Shown here: positions 8,210 to 16,740 of the stretch, piece by piece
How the letters are laid out: every line of letters begins with the position of its first letter
How positions within the stretch are numbered: position 1 is the stretch's first letter
Assembly (NCBI GenBank): GCA_019873725.1
Contig: JAIOAS010000013.1
Location: 1 to 35,336, forward strand
Reading direction: 5' to 3'
Source: Chloroflexota bacterium
Lineage (GTDB): Bacteria > Chloroflexota > Anaerolineae > B4-G1 > SLSP01
DNA: 35,336 bases
The notes under the pieces: generated by a model
Database searches by the model: none
What the model was told of the DNA's origin: nothing
Seen by the model: only the letters and a program-made list of their open reading frames with translations
Translations under genes and position numbers: made by a program

Positions 8210-9412
8210 ATGAAATCCGGCTTTTTTAATCTGTTGAGTGTTGTGTTGATCGTGTTGGTGCTGTTCGATGCACCGGCAACTCGCTTAACCCATGCCCAGG
8301 AACTGAGGACTTTAGACAGCTACGTGGCACAAAGCGCAACCCTCGGTACCGCTTTCACCTACCAGGGACGGCTAACCGACACCGGCGGCAATCCTCTCCC
8401 CGGACCGTGCGACTTCCAATTCAGTCTCTGGGATGCCTCCAGTGGCGGTGTCCAGTTGGGGAGCTTGCAAACCAAGAGCAATATGCCCCTGGAGAATGGT
8501 TACTTTAGCACCGCGTTGGACTTTGACGCCGCAGTTTTCCAGGGTGATGCGCGCTACCTGCAGATCGCCGTGCGCTGTCCGGCGGGAAGTGGAGACTACA
8601 CCACGCTTAGCGGGCGGGTGGAATTGACCGCCGCGCCTTATGCACTCAGCCTGCGACCTGGGGCCACCATAAGTGGCAGTTCGACCGGGAACATTCTGAG
8701 CGTGCAAAATAGCAACAGCATCGGTGGTGGTGTGTATGGGCAGGTAGCCGAAGCGTCTGGACTAACGCCTTTAACCGGCGCGGCCGTTTGGGGGGATAGC
8801 AACGGTATTCCAGGGGTGGTTGGCAGTAGTCATAACGCGGTTGGGGTTTGGGGCTGGAGTGTTGATAATTATGGTGTAAGTGGCCTGAGCACAAATGGCT
8901 ATGGCGTGTACGGGTTCAGCAGCACCAATAAAGCTATCTACGCCGGGGGGGATGCCCATGTAGAAGGCAACCTGACCTGGCGGGCCAAGACCAGTTACCT
9001 TTCTGTTCCGGCTGCCGCTTTTACGGCGCGAACTGATCCTAACGGCCGTACTAATGATGGCTTTGCATTGAGTAATTCAGCAGGGGGTACATTTTATGCT
9101 CCGGTAGCATTGCCCCACGGAGCAACTGTGACCGACATGACTTTCTACTGGTGGGATAACGACTCATCCAGGGGCATCACATGTACATTGCGTCTGGATG
9201 CAATGGGGCAGGCTGGCTGGTTTGATACAGCGATGGCCGAAGTGGTCAGCGTGGGTAGCAACGGCAGCGGTTTTAGCTCAACAAGTTCAATAAGCGAGGC
9301 CATCATTGATAACCAGCACTACATTTACTATCTGAAATGGGAGATGCCGGCCAGTAGCAACCTCGCGGGGCGCAGTGTTGTTATTGGTTACACGACTACC
9401 GAACCACACTGA
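8210..9412 (+). CDS. Secreted FTYQGRL-module protein, paralogue of the 5186 gene
   Basis: The protein has 400 residues. ATG 8210 is chosen because AAGGAGGG lies just upstream and the protein then begins MKSGFFNLLSVVLIVLVLF, a good signal peptide; an earlier in-frame ATG at 8147 sits in the hairpin region and is rejected. The module FTYQGRLTDTGGNPLPGP to AAPYALSLRPGA (about residues 48-150) is closely related to that of the 5186 protein. It is followed by fewer Gly/Tyr repeats (GGGVYG, GVWGWS, GVYGFS), the DAHVEGNLTWRAK boundary and a beta-rich C-terminal domain. No YLPLVLR tail and no catalytic motif are visible. A surface fibre or adhesin role is inferred. Confidence 0.8.
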   Translation: MKSGFFNLLSVVLIVLVLFDAPATRLTHAQELRTLDSYVAQSATLGTAFTYQGRLTDTGGNPLPGPCDFQFSLWDASSGGVQLGSLQTKSNMPLENGYFSTALDFDAAVFQGDARYLQIAVRCPAGSGDYTTLSGRVELTAAPYALSLRPGATISGSSTGNILSVQNSNSIGGGVYGQVAEASGLTPLTGAAVWGDSNGIPGVVGSSHNAVGVWGWSVDNYGVSGLSTNGYGVYGFSSTNKAIYAGGDAHVEGNLTWRAKTSYLSVPAAAFTARTDPNGRTNDGFALSNSAGGTFYAPVALPHGATVTDMTFYWWDNDSSRGITCTLRLDAMGQAGWFDTAMAEVVSVGSNGSGFSSTSSISEAIIDNQHYIYYLKWEMPASSNLAGRSVVIGYTTTEPH

Positions 9413-9445
9413 GGGTCTGTCAATGAACTACTTCCCGCTTGGGCT

Positions 9446-9528
9446 GGTCTCTGACCGTGCCCGCCAATGCTATGGTGGCGCGGTCGGAGACCGGCCACGG
9501 CTTGGGAACGCGGTCGGAGACCGGCCAC
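9446..9528 (+). repeat. REP-like short repeats with CGGTCGGAGACCGG core
   Basis: Two identical 20-base copies of cgcggtcggagaccggccac occur at 9479-9498 and 9509-9528, a 30-base period. An inverted, nearly matching copy ggtctctgaccg lies upstream at about 9446-9457. The core is itself partly palindromic. This resembles dispersed REP-like intergenic repeats rather than CRISPR, as there are only two copies and the spacer is 10 bases. Confidence 0.65.
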
Positions 9529-9552
9529 AGCTTTCGCCAAACACGACGCATC

Positions 9553-9612
9553 CACATTTGCGATGAATATAGATGATTTCAGACGACTGGACTAAAGACT
9601 ACCAGACTAATT
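9553..9612 (+). promoter_or_regulatory. GACTA-repeat leader upstream of the 9628 gene
   Basis: The leader starts with CACATTTG and a GATGAATATAGATGATT stretch, homologous to the leader at 5109. It then runs into tandem GACTG/GACTA units (gactggactaaagactaccagactaa), ending just before AAGGAGG at 9616-9622. It is a clear member of the leader family also seen at 24939, 25539 and 26899. Confidence 0.6.
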
Positions 9613-9627
9613 TCTAAGGAGGACGCT

Positions 9628-11598
9628 ATGCAGTATCAAAAATTGTGGGGGGTGATGCTCGCTTTGCTGGTTATGGTGGCGTTGAGCGGTGGTCAACCTG
9701 GCGATACGGTGGCTTTCCCCGGCGCAGCAGCTTCCGACGCCGGCGGACGAGTCATCCGCTATAGCAGTACCGGGGAGTACCTGGGCGAGTGGGCGCTGCG
9801 CGGGCACCCGGCGGCTATTGCCGTAGGACCGGGCGGCGAGGTGTACGTCAACATCAACAACAACCATCGCGTGGTCAAGTATAGCGCCACGGGAGAATAT
9901 CTAACCGAATGGCATATCGAAGCCGGCGAACCGGGCGCGCTGGCGGTGGGGCCGGGCGGTGAGGTGTACGTTAACATCAACAACAACCATCGCGTGGTCA
10001 AATATAGCGCCAATGGCACATACTTGAGCGAGTGGGAAACACCGGGGCAGGCCGGCGGTATCGCCGTTGCGCCATCAACGTCGCCCACGTCGAACGGCGA
10101 TGTATACGTCAACATCAACCAGAATTATAGCGTCGTGCGCTATACCGCCGCCGGTGAATTTGTGAGTGAGTGGAGTGTGGACACCTACGGCCAACCGGGG
10201 AACATTGCCGTCGGCTATAGCGGCGAGGTGTTCGTCAATATTAACAACAACCATCGCGTGGTCATGTATAGCGCCACCGGAGAGTATGTGAGCAGTTGGG
10301 AACTGGCAGCCGGCCAACCCGACAGTATGGTAGCTTATCTTTACGGTCAATACATCACCATCAAAAATAGCCACCGTGTGGTAGAGTGCAGCCAGCCTCC
10401 CTCAGTGGGAGTTTGTACGTCTGGATGGGATGTAGCGGCAGGTGAGCCAATCGGTATTGCCAGAGGTCCTAATGGCGATGTATACGTGATAATTGATAAC
10501 GGCTACCAGGTTGAGCAATATAACGCCAACGGTGAGTTATCAGGCAGTTGGACGATCGAGGCCGGTCAGCCGCAGGGTATCGCCATTGGACCGGGCGGCG
10601 AGGTGTACGTCAATATCAACCAGAATCACCGCATCGTCAAATACAGCGCCAGTGGCGAATTTTTGACCGGTTGGGTGGTCGAACCGGGGCAGCCCAAGAG
10701 CATCGCCGTCGGGCCGGGCGGCGAGGTATACGTTAACATCAATGACACTCATCGCGTGGTGCAGTACAGCGCCATAGGCGCCTATATGAATGAGTGGGAG
10801 GCTCCTGGAGTCGTTGCGGGTATCGCGGTAGCGCCAGGCGGTGAGGTCTATGTCAATATCAACCAGAATCACCGTGTCGTGAAATATAGCGCCGCAGGTG
10901 TGTATATGAGCGAGTGGGAAGTTCCTGGCGTCATCGAGACCAATGGCATCGCGGTAGGGCCGGGTGGCGAGGTGTACGTCAACATCAACCAAAACTATCG
11001 CGTGGTCAAATATAGCGCCGACGGTGTGTATTTGACCGAATGGACCGTCCCCGGCATTATCGAGACGAACGGCATCGCCGTTGGGCCGAGCGGCAATGTC
11101 TACGTCAACATCAACCAGAACTACCGCGTGGTGCAGTACAGCGCCGGCGGGGAACAACTGGCCTCGTGGGTGACGGGCGGGCGACCGGGCGGCCTGGCCG
11201 TGGGGATAGCGATCACGCGGGTGGGGCGACAAACCCAAGCCGGCGACGTGTTGTATGTGAACGCCAGTCAAAATCAGCCCCCGAACATGCCACTCAATCC
11301 CACGCCGGCGCATCAGGCTACCGGCATCAACCTGCCGTTCACGTTGCGTTGGGACGGCGGCGATCCAGAAGGCGACGTTGTCGGCTACCAGGTCTACGGG
11401 CGGATGTCCACCGACATCACCGACACATTGTGGTACAGCGGCACGGCTGCGACCTTTACGACGCCGGCGTTGCGCACCGGCGTTACGTATCTCTGGCATG
11501 TCAGCGCGACCGATCCGTGGGGCGGGACGACGACGGGGCCGGCCTGGGAATTTACCACGGGCGTCTATCGCGTTTATCTGCCGTTTGTGATGCGCTGA
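9628..11598 (+). CDS. Secreted NHL/SBBP-like beta-propeller repeat protein
   Basis: This 656-residue exported protein starts at ATG 9628 behind AAGGAGG. After a signal peptide (about 1-23) it consists of some ten blades of about 40-45 residues. Most carry GGEVYVNINxNHRVVKYS followed by a G(E/V)YxxEW strand, typical of NHL/SBBP-like propellers. The middle blades (about residues 190-300) are diverged. An Fn3-like domain (about 545-645, PxNPTPAHQATGINLPF onward) and the tail VYRVYLPFVMR close the protein. No catalytic residues are evident; ligand or carbohydrate binding at the cell surface is inferred. The near-identical blades imply recent repeat expansion and may vary in number between strains. 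Confidence 0.83.
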   Translation: MQYQKLWGVMLALLVMVALSGGQPGDTVAFPGAAASDAGGRVIRYSSTGEYLGEWALRGHPAAIAVGPGGEVYVNINNNHRVVKYSATGEYLTEWHIEAGEPGALAVGPGGEVYVNINNNHRVVKYSANGTYLSEWETPGQAGGIAVAPSTSPTSNGDVYVNINQNYSVVRYTAAGEFVSEWSVDTYGQPGNIAVGYSGEVFVNINNNHRVVMYSATGEYVSSWELAAGQPDSMVAYLYGQYITIKNSHRVVECSQPPSVGVCTSGWDVAAGEPIGIARGPNGDVYVIIDNGYQVEQYNANGELSGSWTIEAGQPQGIAIGPGGEVYVNINQNHRIVKYSASGEFLTGWVVEPGQPKSIAVGPGGEVYVNINDTHRVVQYSAIGAYMNEWEAPGVVAGIAVAPGGEVYVNINQNHRVVKYSAAGVYMSEWEVPGVIETNGIAVGPGGEVYVNINQNYRVVKYSADGVYLTEWTVPGIIETNGIAVGPSGNVYVNINQNYRVVQYSAGGEQLASWVTGGRPGGLAVGIAITRVGRQTQAGDVLYVNASQNQPPNMPLNPTPAHQATGINLPFTLRWDGGDPEGDVVGYQVYGRMSTDITDTLWYSGTAATFTTPALRTGVTYLWHVSATDPWGGTTTGPAWEFTTGVYRVYLPFVMR

Positions 11599-11643
11599 AA
11601 CTGTGGATTTTTTGCCATTTACCATTTTCGAAGGAGGGATACA

Positions 11644-14600
11644 ATGAAAATGAAGTATGTCTATAACCTGCTCTTGATTTGCGCTCTGGCAATGGGTTCA
11701 CTGCTAGGCGCGGTTCCGGCGCGGCCCAGTTTGGCGGACGTGAGCAGTGTACAATCCATGCCCGGCGGTCCGCCGGCGGTTTTGCGCGCCGGTCAAAATG
11801 TCAACCTGCACCGCACGCCGCCGCCGGTTCAGGCGCTGGCGCAGCACCGTATCCAGACGGCGACCATCCAGGTGGTTTACCTGGCGGCCGGCGCGACGGA
11901 TTTTTTCGGGACGACGTGTCTGACCTGGCCGGCCGAAGCACAAGCGGCCTTCAGTTACGCGGCCAGTTTGTGGGAAACGTTAATCACATCCCCGGTGCCG
12001 ATTGTCATTCACGCCTGTTGGGCGAATCTGGCAGGTGGGATGCTCGGCTATGGCGGCGCCGATAATTACTATCAAGGGTTCAGCGGCGCGCCGACCACCA
12101 ATACATGGTACGCATCGGCCTTGGCGAATGCTTTGCACGGCAGCGACCTCAATCCATCCCGACCCGATATGCACCTGGGGTACAACCAGAATTTCCCCTG
12201 GTACTACGGCACCGATATGAACCCCTCGGGCGCGCAATACGATCTGGTCAGCGTCGTCCTGCACGAGATTGCCCACGGGCTGGGCTTTAGCGGCTCGATG
12301 CGCTGGGATGACGGGATATACAACCCGGCGCAGGGCAATCCGCAAGAGTGTGATGGTGTCGCCGGTCATGGCTGTTGGGGCGGGGGCACGGGTGTCCCCA
12401 TCGTCTATGACCGCTTCACCGAAGATGGTGGGGGCAATGCTCTGATCAATACGGCTGTTTATCCCAATCCCTCTGCGGCCCTGGGGACGGCGTTGACCGG
12501 TGACAATGTCTGGTTTGATGGCCCGCACGCCACCGCTGCCAACGGCGGCAACCGCGTCAAACTCTACGCCCCCGCGAGCTGGCAATCCGGCTCCAGCTAC
12601 GCGCATCTCGATGAAACCTTCAACGAGACGCAAAATGCGTTGATGACCTACTCGCTGGATTACGGTGAGGCGAATCACAACCCCGGCCCGGTGGCGATGG
12701 GCATCCTCGCAGATGTGGGATGGACGACAAGCGCCCCGCCGCAAACGGGTCAAGACATCATCCGCAACGGCGGTTTCGACTATGGCAACGCCGCATGGGT
12801 GACCAATACAGGCACTTATGTCGGCGACAGCTACGGCAAAAACGGCGTGGGCTACGGGATGCAAATCTGGCCTGAATATTCCAACAACTATTACGGTTAT
12901 ATGTGGCAGGAACTTTATCTGCCTACCCAAACGACTGCTGCGGCGCTCTCCTTCGATTACCAATTTGTGCCGCAATCCGGCGCTATGCTTGGGTATTTCA
13001 CCGCCAGAATCGTCACAGAGACTGCCACTATCGCTATACTGGTTAACATTACACCGGCAAACTACCCGGGTACGAGCTGGCAGTCCACAGGGGCGCTTGC
13101 GTTAGATGCCGGCCAATTGGCCGCCGTGAACGCGGCGCACGCCGCCGGCCAACGTGTCTATGTGCTGATAGATTTGTACGCCCAAAGCCTTTTCGTCAAT
13201 GTGGACAATGTCGCCTTCAATGTGACCGGCACCAAGGTCACGCCGGCCTGGAACGGCAGCATCGCCTACATCGGCCTGGATAGCGGCGGCTATGCCAAAA
13301 CCGTCAACACCATCAACCCGGACGGCAGCAGCCCGCAAACCGTGTGGACGCATCCCCAATCGGGCATCACCAACAGGATGCGCGATGTGGTCTGGAAGCC
13401 GGATGCTTCCGAGCTGGCCTTCGGCAGCAATCACGAGACGCTCTATTCTGCTTTTCAGTCCGATGTTTACGGCATCCTCCCCGACGGCAGCGGATTACGC
13501 CGCATCACCAATCCGCCTTCCCGCGCCGAACTTTTGGCCGGGACCTATCAATGGGGCACAGTCACCGGCAAGGTGCGGAATGACTACGGGAATCTTGTCA
13601 GCCTGCTGCTCTACGTCGAGGGCGCCCAAGATGCGGTTTCTGTGCCGGCCTACAGCCGCTACGATGAGGTCAGTTTCACCGTGCCGAACGTGGCGGTCCT
13701 GGGCGGTTTGCAGTACATCGTCTTTACCTGGGCGAGCGCGAGCTATGCCGATTGCAAGGAATACACCGCCGCCGTCGTGCCGATGGTGGCCGGGCAAACA
13801 GTAGATGTGGGCACCCTCAGCTTCAATCCGGCTACGTGCAGCACATACGAGAGTGAAGGCATCACCTGGAAGCGCGATGGTACGGAACTGGCTGTGGATG
13901 TCATCACGCCGCGCAAGTTTCTGGCGACAGGGCAGACCATCGGGACTGAGCTGTTCAGCGGGCCGTCCATGGCCAATTTGCCGGCCTGGTCCCCGGTGAA
14001 CGATCAGGTGCTTTACCATTACTTTTCGTTCGACGCCGGCACGCGCGGCATCTATCTGACGACGGTGGGTGGCGGAACGGGTACGCGCCTGGTGAACGAC
14101 GAAGGCGCGGTGTGGGTGGGGCTGGCCTGGCTGCCGGACGGCTCAGGCTTCGTGTACACGCTCGATCACAAAATGTACTATTACGATCTGGCGACCAGCA
14201 CCAGCACCCTTATCGCCGATTTCTACAACGAATTCATCTCCAATCCGAGTGTGTCGCCGGATGGCCGGTATGTCGTCTTTCAATGGCAAACCGGCACGGT
14301 CAACGTGCATGATTTGTGGATCCTGGATCGCCATAACCCAACGGAACGCTGGCGTTTGACGAACAACGGCAAGAGCATGAATCCAGACTGGAGCCGCCAG
14401 AACCCGTCAACGCCGCCGACCTGCGCCGTCCCGCTGACCGGCGTGAGCCTGAGCGGCCCGGCGGCGGGACAAACCGGCCAGGATTTAACCTACACCGTCA
14501 GCCCGCAACCGACCAGTGCCACGACGCCCATCACCTACACCTGGTCTACCGATGGATTGGTCAGCGGGCAGGGGACGACACAAGCCACCTACCGCTGGAA

Positions 14601-15273
14601 CAGCGCCGGCAGCAAAACCGTGCAGGTTTCGGGACGCAACTGCGGTGGTCAGGAGCGCAGCGCCAGCCAGACAGTGTCCGTTACGGCAGCTTGCGCGATT
14701 CCACTCATCGGCGTCACGATCTCCGGGCAGAACACCGGCTATACCAACGTCACCTATCAGTTTACGGCGCTGCCCAATCCCAACGACGCCACAACGCCTA
14801 TCGGCTACGTCTGGTCGAGCGACGGATTGGTCAGTGGGCAGGGGACCAACCAGGCTGGTTATCGCTGGACGGGCGTTGGCGCGCACACCATCAGCCTGAC
14901 GGCGACCAACTGCGGTGGCAGCTTCAGCGACGATCATACCATTACGCTGACGGAACAACCGGCCAATTGCGCCGTTCCGTTAACCGGCGTCGGCATCAGC
15001 GGGCCGGCGCAGGGGGACAAGAATGTCGATCAAACCTTCACGGCCACCATCCAACCGCTCAATGCCACCACGCCGATCACCTATATCTGGTCCGGCATGG
15101 GGCTGGTCAGTGGACAGGGGACACAGCAAGCAGTGTATCGGTGGAACCAGACGGGGACATATCTCGTGAATCTCAGCGTCAGCAACTGCGGCGGCTCGGC
15201 CAATGCTAACTGGACGATTGAAGTAGGCAAGACGTATATTTACCTCCCCCTCGTGTTACGTAATCAAAATTAA
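11644..15273 (+). CDS. Large secreted putative metalloprotease with TolB-like propeller and PKD repeats
   Basis: This 1209-residue exported protein starts at ATG 11644 behind AAGGAGGG. The signal peptide spans about 1-32. The peptidase-like domain (about 70-360) has HEIAHGLGFSG (H207, E208, H211) and a possible Met-turn ALMTYS. The position expected for the third zinc ligand of a classical metzincin (217) is Gly here, so zinc coordination differs or activity is in doubt. A jelly-roll-like domain (NGGFDYGNAAWV) follows, then a TolB/WD40-like propeller (INPDGSS, WKPDASELAF, SPDGRYVVF) interrupted by an Ig-like insert. Three PKD-like repeats and the tail TYIYLPLVLRNQN end it. Those repeats are shared with the 6736 gene product. 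The substrate is unknown. Confidence 0.83.
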   Translation: MKMKYVYNLLLICALAMGSLLGAVPARPSLADVSSVQSMPGGPPAVLRAGQNVNLHRTPPPVQALAQHRIQTATIQVVYLAAGATDFFGTTCLTWPAEAQAAFSYAASLWETLITSPVPIVIHACWANLAGGMLGYGGADNYYQGFSGAPTTNTWYASALANALHGSDLNPSRPDMHLGYNQNFPWYYGTDMNPSGAQYDLVSVVLHEIAHGLGFSGSMRWDDGIYNPAQGNPQECDGVAGHGCWGGGTGVPIVYDRFTEDGGGNALINTAVYPNPSAALGTALTGDNVWFDGPHATAANGGNRVKLYAPASWQSGSSYAHLDETFNETQNALMTYSLDYGEANHNPGPVAMGILADVGWTTSAPPQTGQDIIRNGGFDYGNAAWVTNTGTYVGDSYGKNGVGYGMQIWPEYSNNYYGYMWQELYLPTQTTAAALSFDYQFVPQSGAMLGYFTARIVTETATIAILVNITPANYPGTSWQSTGALALDAGQLAAVNAAHAAGQRVYVLIDLYAQSLFVNVDNVAFNVTGTKVTPAWNGSIAYIGLDSGGYAKTVNTINPDGSSPQTVWTHPQSGITNRMRDVVWKPDASELAFGSNHETLYSAFQSDVYGILPDGSGLRRITNPPSRAELLAGTYQWGTVTGKVRNDYGNLVSLLLYVEGAQDAVSVPAYSRYDEVSFTVPNVAVLGGLQYIVFTWASASYADCKEYTAAVVPMVAGQTVDVGTLSFNPATCSTYESEGITWKRDGTELAVDVITPRKFLATGQTIGTELFSGPSMANLPAWSPVNDQVLYHYFSFDAGTRGIYLTTVGGGTGTRLVNDEGAVWVGLAWLPDGSGFVYTLDHKMYYYDLATSTSTLIADFYNEFISNPSVSPDGRYVVFQWQTGTVNVHDLWILDRHNPTERWRLTNNGKSMNPDWSRQNPSTPPTCAVPLTGVSLSGPAAGQTGQDLTYTVSPQPTSATTPITYTWSTDGLVSGQGTTQATYRWNSAGSKTVQVSGRNCGGQERSASQTVSVTAACAIPLIGVTISGQNTGYTNVTYQFTALPNPNDATTPIGYVWSSDGLVSGQGTNQAGYRWTGVGAHTISLTATNCGGSFSDDHTITLTEQPANCAVPLTGVGISGPAQGDKNVDQTFTATIQPLNATTPITYIWSGMGLVSGQGTQQAVYRWNQTGTYLVNLSVSNCGGSANANWTIEVGKTYIYLPLVLRNQN

Positions 15274-15291
15274 CGTGTTGTTTCTATTCGC

Positions 15292-15321
15292 CCGTCCTCC
15301 CGCGTTGTCGCAGGAGGACGG
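15292..15321 (+). terminator. Hairpin after the exoprotein block
   Basis: CCGTCCTCC (15292-15300) and GGAGGACGG (15313-15321) form a perfect 9-bp stem with a 12-base loop, 19 bases after the 11644 gene stops. The bases downstream are not a strong T-run, so it is a candidate terminator or 3'-end stabilising hairpin. Confidence 0.55.
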
Positions 15322-15430
15322 CTTGCTGTGTCTCTGTTGCACAAATCTTCAAATGCTCCTATACTTGAGGATGTGGTGCGCGCGGCGCAGCGCCGCTTAG
15401 GCGCTGCGGTCCGAGGGGGTCATGATGTTA

Positions 15431-15487
15431 TGCGCGACGCTGGTGTTGTGTCTGTTCATCCTCATGTTGCTGCGCGACGCTGGTGTT
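15431..15487 (+). repeat. Direct repeat in decayed coding sequence
   Basis: tgcgcgacgctggtgtt occurs at 15431-15447 and again at 15471-15487 (period 40, not a multiple of three). In different frames both copies read CATLV followed by hydrophobic residues (LCLFILMLL; FYLALVFAAVFLE). This suggests remnants of a membrane-protein gene scrambled by an out-of-frame duplication. Confidence 0.4.
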
Positions 15488-15544
15488 TTACCTGGCGCTG
15501 GTGTTTGCGGCGGTGTTTTTGGAAACGGATCGGGAGAGTGTTGG

Positions 15545-15793
15545 GTTAAACGAAACCGTGATGCCCTGGAACAGTTTTTGATGCCGCTAGTGATTGCCGA
15601 TTTTGATACACAAGCGGCGATTATGTATGGCGAACTGCGCGCCGTGCTAGAAAAGGCCGGTACGCTTATCGGGGCATTGGATGTTCTAATTGCAGCCCAT
15701 GCGCTGAGTTTGAATGTGATATTGGTGACGAATAACACCCGAGAGTTTTCCAGGGTTCCGGGTCTACAGATTGCAAATTGGGCGACTGAATAA
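15545..15793 (+). pseudogene. C-terminal remnant of a VapC-type PIN-domain toxin
   Basis: The frame encodes a segment ending at TGA 15789 (in the adjacent frame the stop is at 15791-15793) that matches the second half of VapC ribonuclease toxins: AAIMYGELRAVLEKAGTLIG, then ALDVLIAAHALSL, VTNNTREF and RVPGLQIANW. The PIN acidic residue after IGAL (LD) and the TNNTREF motif are present. The N-terminal half with the first catalytic Asp is missing; upstream, the frame runs into unrelated hydrophobic sequence. No vapB antitoxin is seen. It is therefore a truncated, presumably inactive toxin gene. An open frame exists from 15422, but its first 40 residues do not belong to the PIN fold. Confidence 0.75.
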
Positions 15794-15795
15794 CC

Positions 15796-16668
15796 TTGTG
15801 GATTAATACTACTGCTTTTCTCCGCTGGCTTGATGCCCACAACGCCTTCGATCCGCACACCTATCTTGACTTCGTCATCGAAGACACCGTCGTCGGCGCG
15901 GTGCATCGCAGCCGGTTGCCGCTGTTGCAGGCGCATCCTGGCATCTTCCACGTTGATGATGCGCGTGTGACCCTTGATCCACGCCTGGACACGCCGGCCG
16001 CACGGACCGAGGCCGTCGCCGGTGTACTGCGCGAGTGGCGCAATGCGGGCCTCTTTCCTGCCTGGCGCGACGAGTTGTATCGCGTTTCGGCGGGCTTCGA
16101 TGCGCCGCCGTTGATGGCGCTCGAACGCGCTGCCGCCTCGACGTTCGGCATCCTGCGCTATGGCGCGCATCTCAACGGCGTCGTGCGCAAGAACGGGCAT
16201 CTGCATCTCTGGGTGGCGCGGCGCTCGCTCAATAAGCCGGAGTATCCGGGCAAGCTCGATCACCTCGTCGCGGGTGGGATTCCCGATGGATTGAGCGCGT
16301 GGGACGTGGTCATCAAGGAGTGCTACGAAGAGGCGAACATCCCGCCCGAGCTGGCGCAACGTGCGCGTCCGGTGAGTCTCATCAGCTATCTACTCGACGC
16401 AAATTACCGTCGCCACCGCGACCTGATCTTTATCTACGACCTGGAATTGCCGGAAACCTTCGTCCCGCAGAATACCGACGGGGAAGTGGCGGAGTTCTAC
16501 TTATGGCCGATTGAGCAGGTGATCGAGGTGATGGCGACCACCGAGGACTTCAAGATGAACAACAACCTGGTCATCATTGACTTCATGCTGCGCTACGGCT
16601 ACCTCGGCCCGGACGATCCACACTACGCCGTCATCGCGCAGCGGTTGCGTAGCCCGGTGATGTGGTGA
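15796..16668 (+). CDS. Nudix hydrolase with N-terminal DUF4743-like domain
   Basis: This 290-residue cytoplasmic protein resembles the Nudix proteins fused to a DUF4743 domain (the thiamine-pyrophosphokinase-associated type). The N-terminal half (about 1-120) carries FLRWLDAHNAFDP and LREWRNAGLFPAWRDELY. The Nudix fold follows (GVVRKNGHLHLWVARRS) with box GGIPDGLSAWDVVIKECYEE at residues 160-179, ending K174-E175 and E178-E179. These match the REuxEE core with Lys for Arg, and Asn181 replaces the usual Gly, so the box is divergent but keeps its metal-binding Glu residues. The start is TTG 15796, seven bases after a stop in the same frame, with no clear Shine-Dalgarno, so the N-terminus is uncertain. 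Substrate probably a nucleoside diphosphate derivative. Confidence 0.82.
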   Translation: MWINTTAFLRWLDAHNAFDPHTYLDFVIEDTVVGAVHRSRLPLLQAHPGIFHVDDARVTLDPRLDTPAARTEAVAGVLREWRNAGLFPAWRDELYRVSAGFDAPPLMALERAAASTFGILRYGAHLNGVVRKNGHLHLWVARRSLNKPEYPGKLDHLVAGGIPDGLSAWDVVIKECYEEANIPPELAQRARPVSLISYLLDANYRRHRDLIFIYDLELPETFVPQNTDGEVAEFYLWPIEQVIEVMATTEDFKMNNNLVIIDFMLRYGYLGPDDPHYAVIAQRLRSPVMW

Positions 16669-16681
16669 GAGTTGCGCCGAC

Positions 16682-16710
16682 TTGACGAATTTGCGTTAAC
16701 ATTGTATACC
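16682..16710 (+). promoter_or_regulatory. Sigma-70-like promoter for the 16741 gene pair
   Basis: TTGACG (16682-16687) and TATACC (16705-16710) are separated by 17 bases, 30 bases before the start codon at 16741. The -35 box has 5/6 matches and the -10 box 4/6. Confidence 0.5.
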
Positions 16711-16740
16711 TGAGAAATAATCTTTGCCCGCAGATCCGCT

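Noticed and set aside
9479-9528. Possible CRISPR array
   Set aside because: There are only two 20-base copies with a 10-base spacer, and no cas genes are seen.
10540-11625. Minus-strand open frame (361 codons) opposite the propeller gene
   Set aside because: It mirrors the repeats of the propeller gene, so its apparent regularity is a by-product.
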